Part shown: positions 41,329 to 41,647 of the stretch, piece by piece | Layout: each line of letters begins with the position of its first letter | Numbering within the stretch: the stretch's first letter is position 1 | Assembly (NCBI GenBank): GCA_031555505.1 | Contig: JAVBUH010000018.1 | Span: 1-41,647 of the forward strand | DNA: 41,647 nt | From: JAJDIA01 sp031555505 | Lineage (GTDB): Bacteria; Bacteroidota; Bacteroidia; Bacteroidales; Tannerellaceae | Reading direction: 5' to 3' | Program-made: the position numbers and the translations under genes | The notes under the pieces: model-generated | Told to the model about the DNA's origin: nothing | Database searches by the model: none | Seen by the model: the letters and a program-made list of their open reading frames with translations, nothing else

Positions 41329-41647
41329 CTACATATCATTCATCGAAAGAGTTTTATAGTTTACTTTATAATCGCTCAACTCTCCGGTAGCCTTCATAAA
41401 ATGAATGCCTTTTTCTCTTAGCTTATCAAGATTTATATTGGCAGCATTCCGCTTTATTTCAATGATGTCGGCTGTTTTATCAAATTCATTGACTGTCACC
41501 ATGTCAATTTCATTTTCACCTTTTTTATCCCAATAGCCACCGATACGGGTATAGCGCATTTGCTCAATACATTGTGCTCTGAAATATCGTTCCAGTATTT
41601 TTCCACTGAATGTAGGATAATCACGAACGATAATCTCTTTCAGTTGC
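41329..41647 (-). CDS. C-terminal part of a DUF234-type AAA ATPase (truncated by window edge)
   Basis: The frame is open from the window end, reading LKEIIVRDYPTFSGKILERY, then WDKKGENEIDMVTVNEFDKT and IIEIKRNAANINLDKLREKG, to TAG at 41329. The G-E-x-E-I-D...E-x-K pattern is the nuclease-like DUF234 domain at the end of prokaryotic ATPases of the archaeal-ATPase type, common in accessory regions of Bacteroidales. The ATP-binding part would lie beyond 41647. Role unknown; some relatives are suspected in defence or mobile-element functions. Confidence 0.75.
   Translation of the reverse strand, partial: QLKEIIVRDYPTFSGKILERYFRAQCIEQMRYTRIGGYWDKKGENEIDMVTVNEFDKTADIIEIKRNAANINLDKLREKGIHFMKATGELSDYKVNYKTLSMNDM

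Overview
The window reads as chromosomal DNA of a Bacteroidota bacterium, order Bacteroidales, most likely Parabacteroides or a close relative. The genus is an inference from the gene set; no marker here fixes the species. Support for the phylum: many starts are preceded by the Bacteroidota promoter signature TAnnTTTG, and the families present are typical of the order (NVEALA peptide, DUF4221 and DUF4837 lipoproteins, DUF1573, Bacteroidales-type tyrosine integrase arm domain, histone H1-like protein).

Layout. 1-4.4 kb is an AT-rich accessory stretch: a chimeric integrase/RecG-like ORF, then two different toxin-antitoxin modules in tandem. Both toxins are AbiEii-family nucleotidyltransferases; one is paired with an XRE-type HTH protein, the other with an AbiEi-like winged-helix protein. 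A 114-bp dispersed repeat with a terminator lies between them and recurs inverted at the far right end. 4.5-7 kb holds a minus-strand secreted/lipoprotein cluster (thioredoxin-like/DUF1573 hybrid, NVEALA peptide, DUF4221) with a small RNA candidate on the opposite strand. 7-12 kb has a 5'-nucleotidase-type phosphatase, gamma-glutamyltransferase, a field of gene fragments and an iron-sulfur flavoprotein. 12-18.6 kb carries a trehalose module (fused synthase/phosphatase translationally coupled to a GH15 protein), a MscS remnant, D-lactate dehydrogenase and a SRPBCC-VOC fusion. 18.6-22 kb has a MarC/aldo-keto reductase chimera, endonuclease IV, a GlsB-type membrane protein and cysteine synthase.

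22-39.98 kb is conserved core, mostly minus strand: rlmN-DUF4837-pdxA; coaX-OMP-TPR-lptC-CNNM/CBS protein-ppiD (with a strong terminator); a PDZ/DUF4136 protein-mutS2-corA; and divergent grpE-dnaJ. 40-41.6 kb is accessory again: a small structured RNA, a gutted IS21-like element with a nested 125-bp element, a frameshifted histone H1-like gene, a small ORF ending in WWHHF fused to the second copy of the dispersed repeat, and the 3' end of a DUF234-type ATPase gene.

Two themes stand out. First, many genes are scars: in-frame chimeras, internally deleted or frameshifted copies. Second, there is undescribed-looking small-element biology: a multi-copy small-protein/terminator cassette, two or three small RNA candidates with Bacteroidota promoters and intrinsic terminators, and paired operators in front of the AbiEi-like antitoxin. 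All assignments come from reading motifs; no database search was run.
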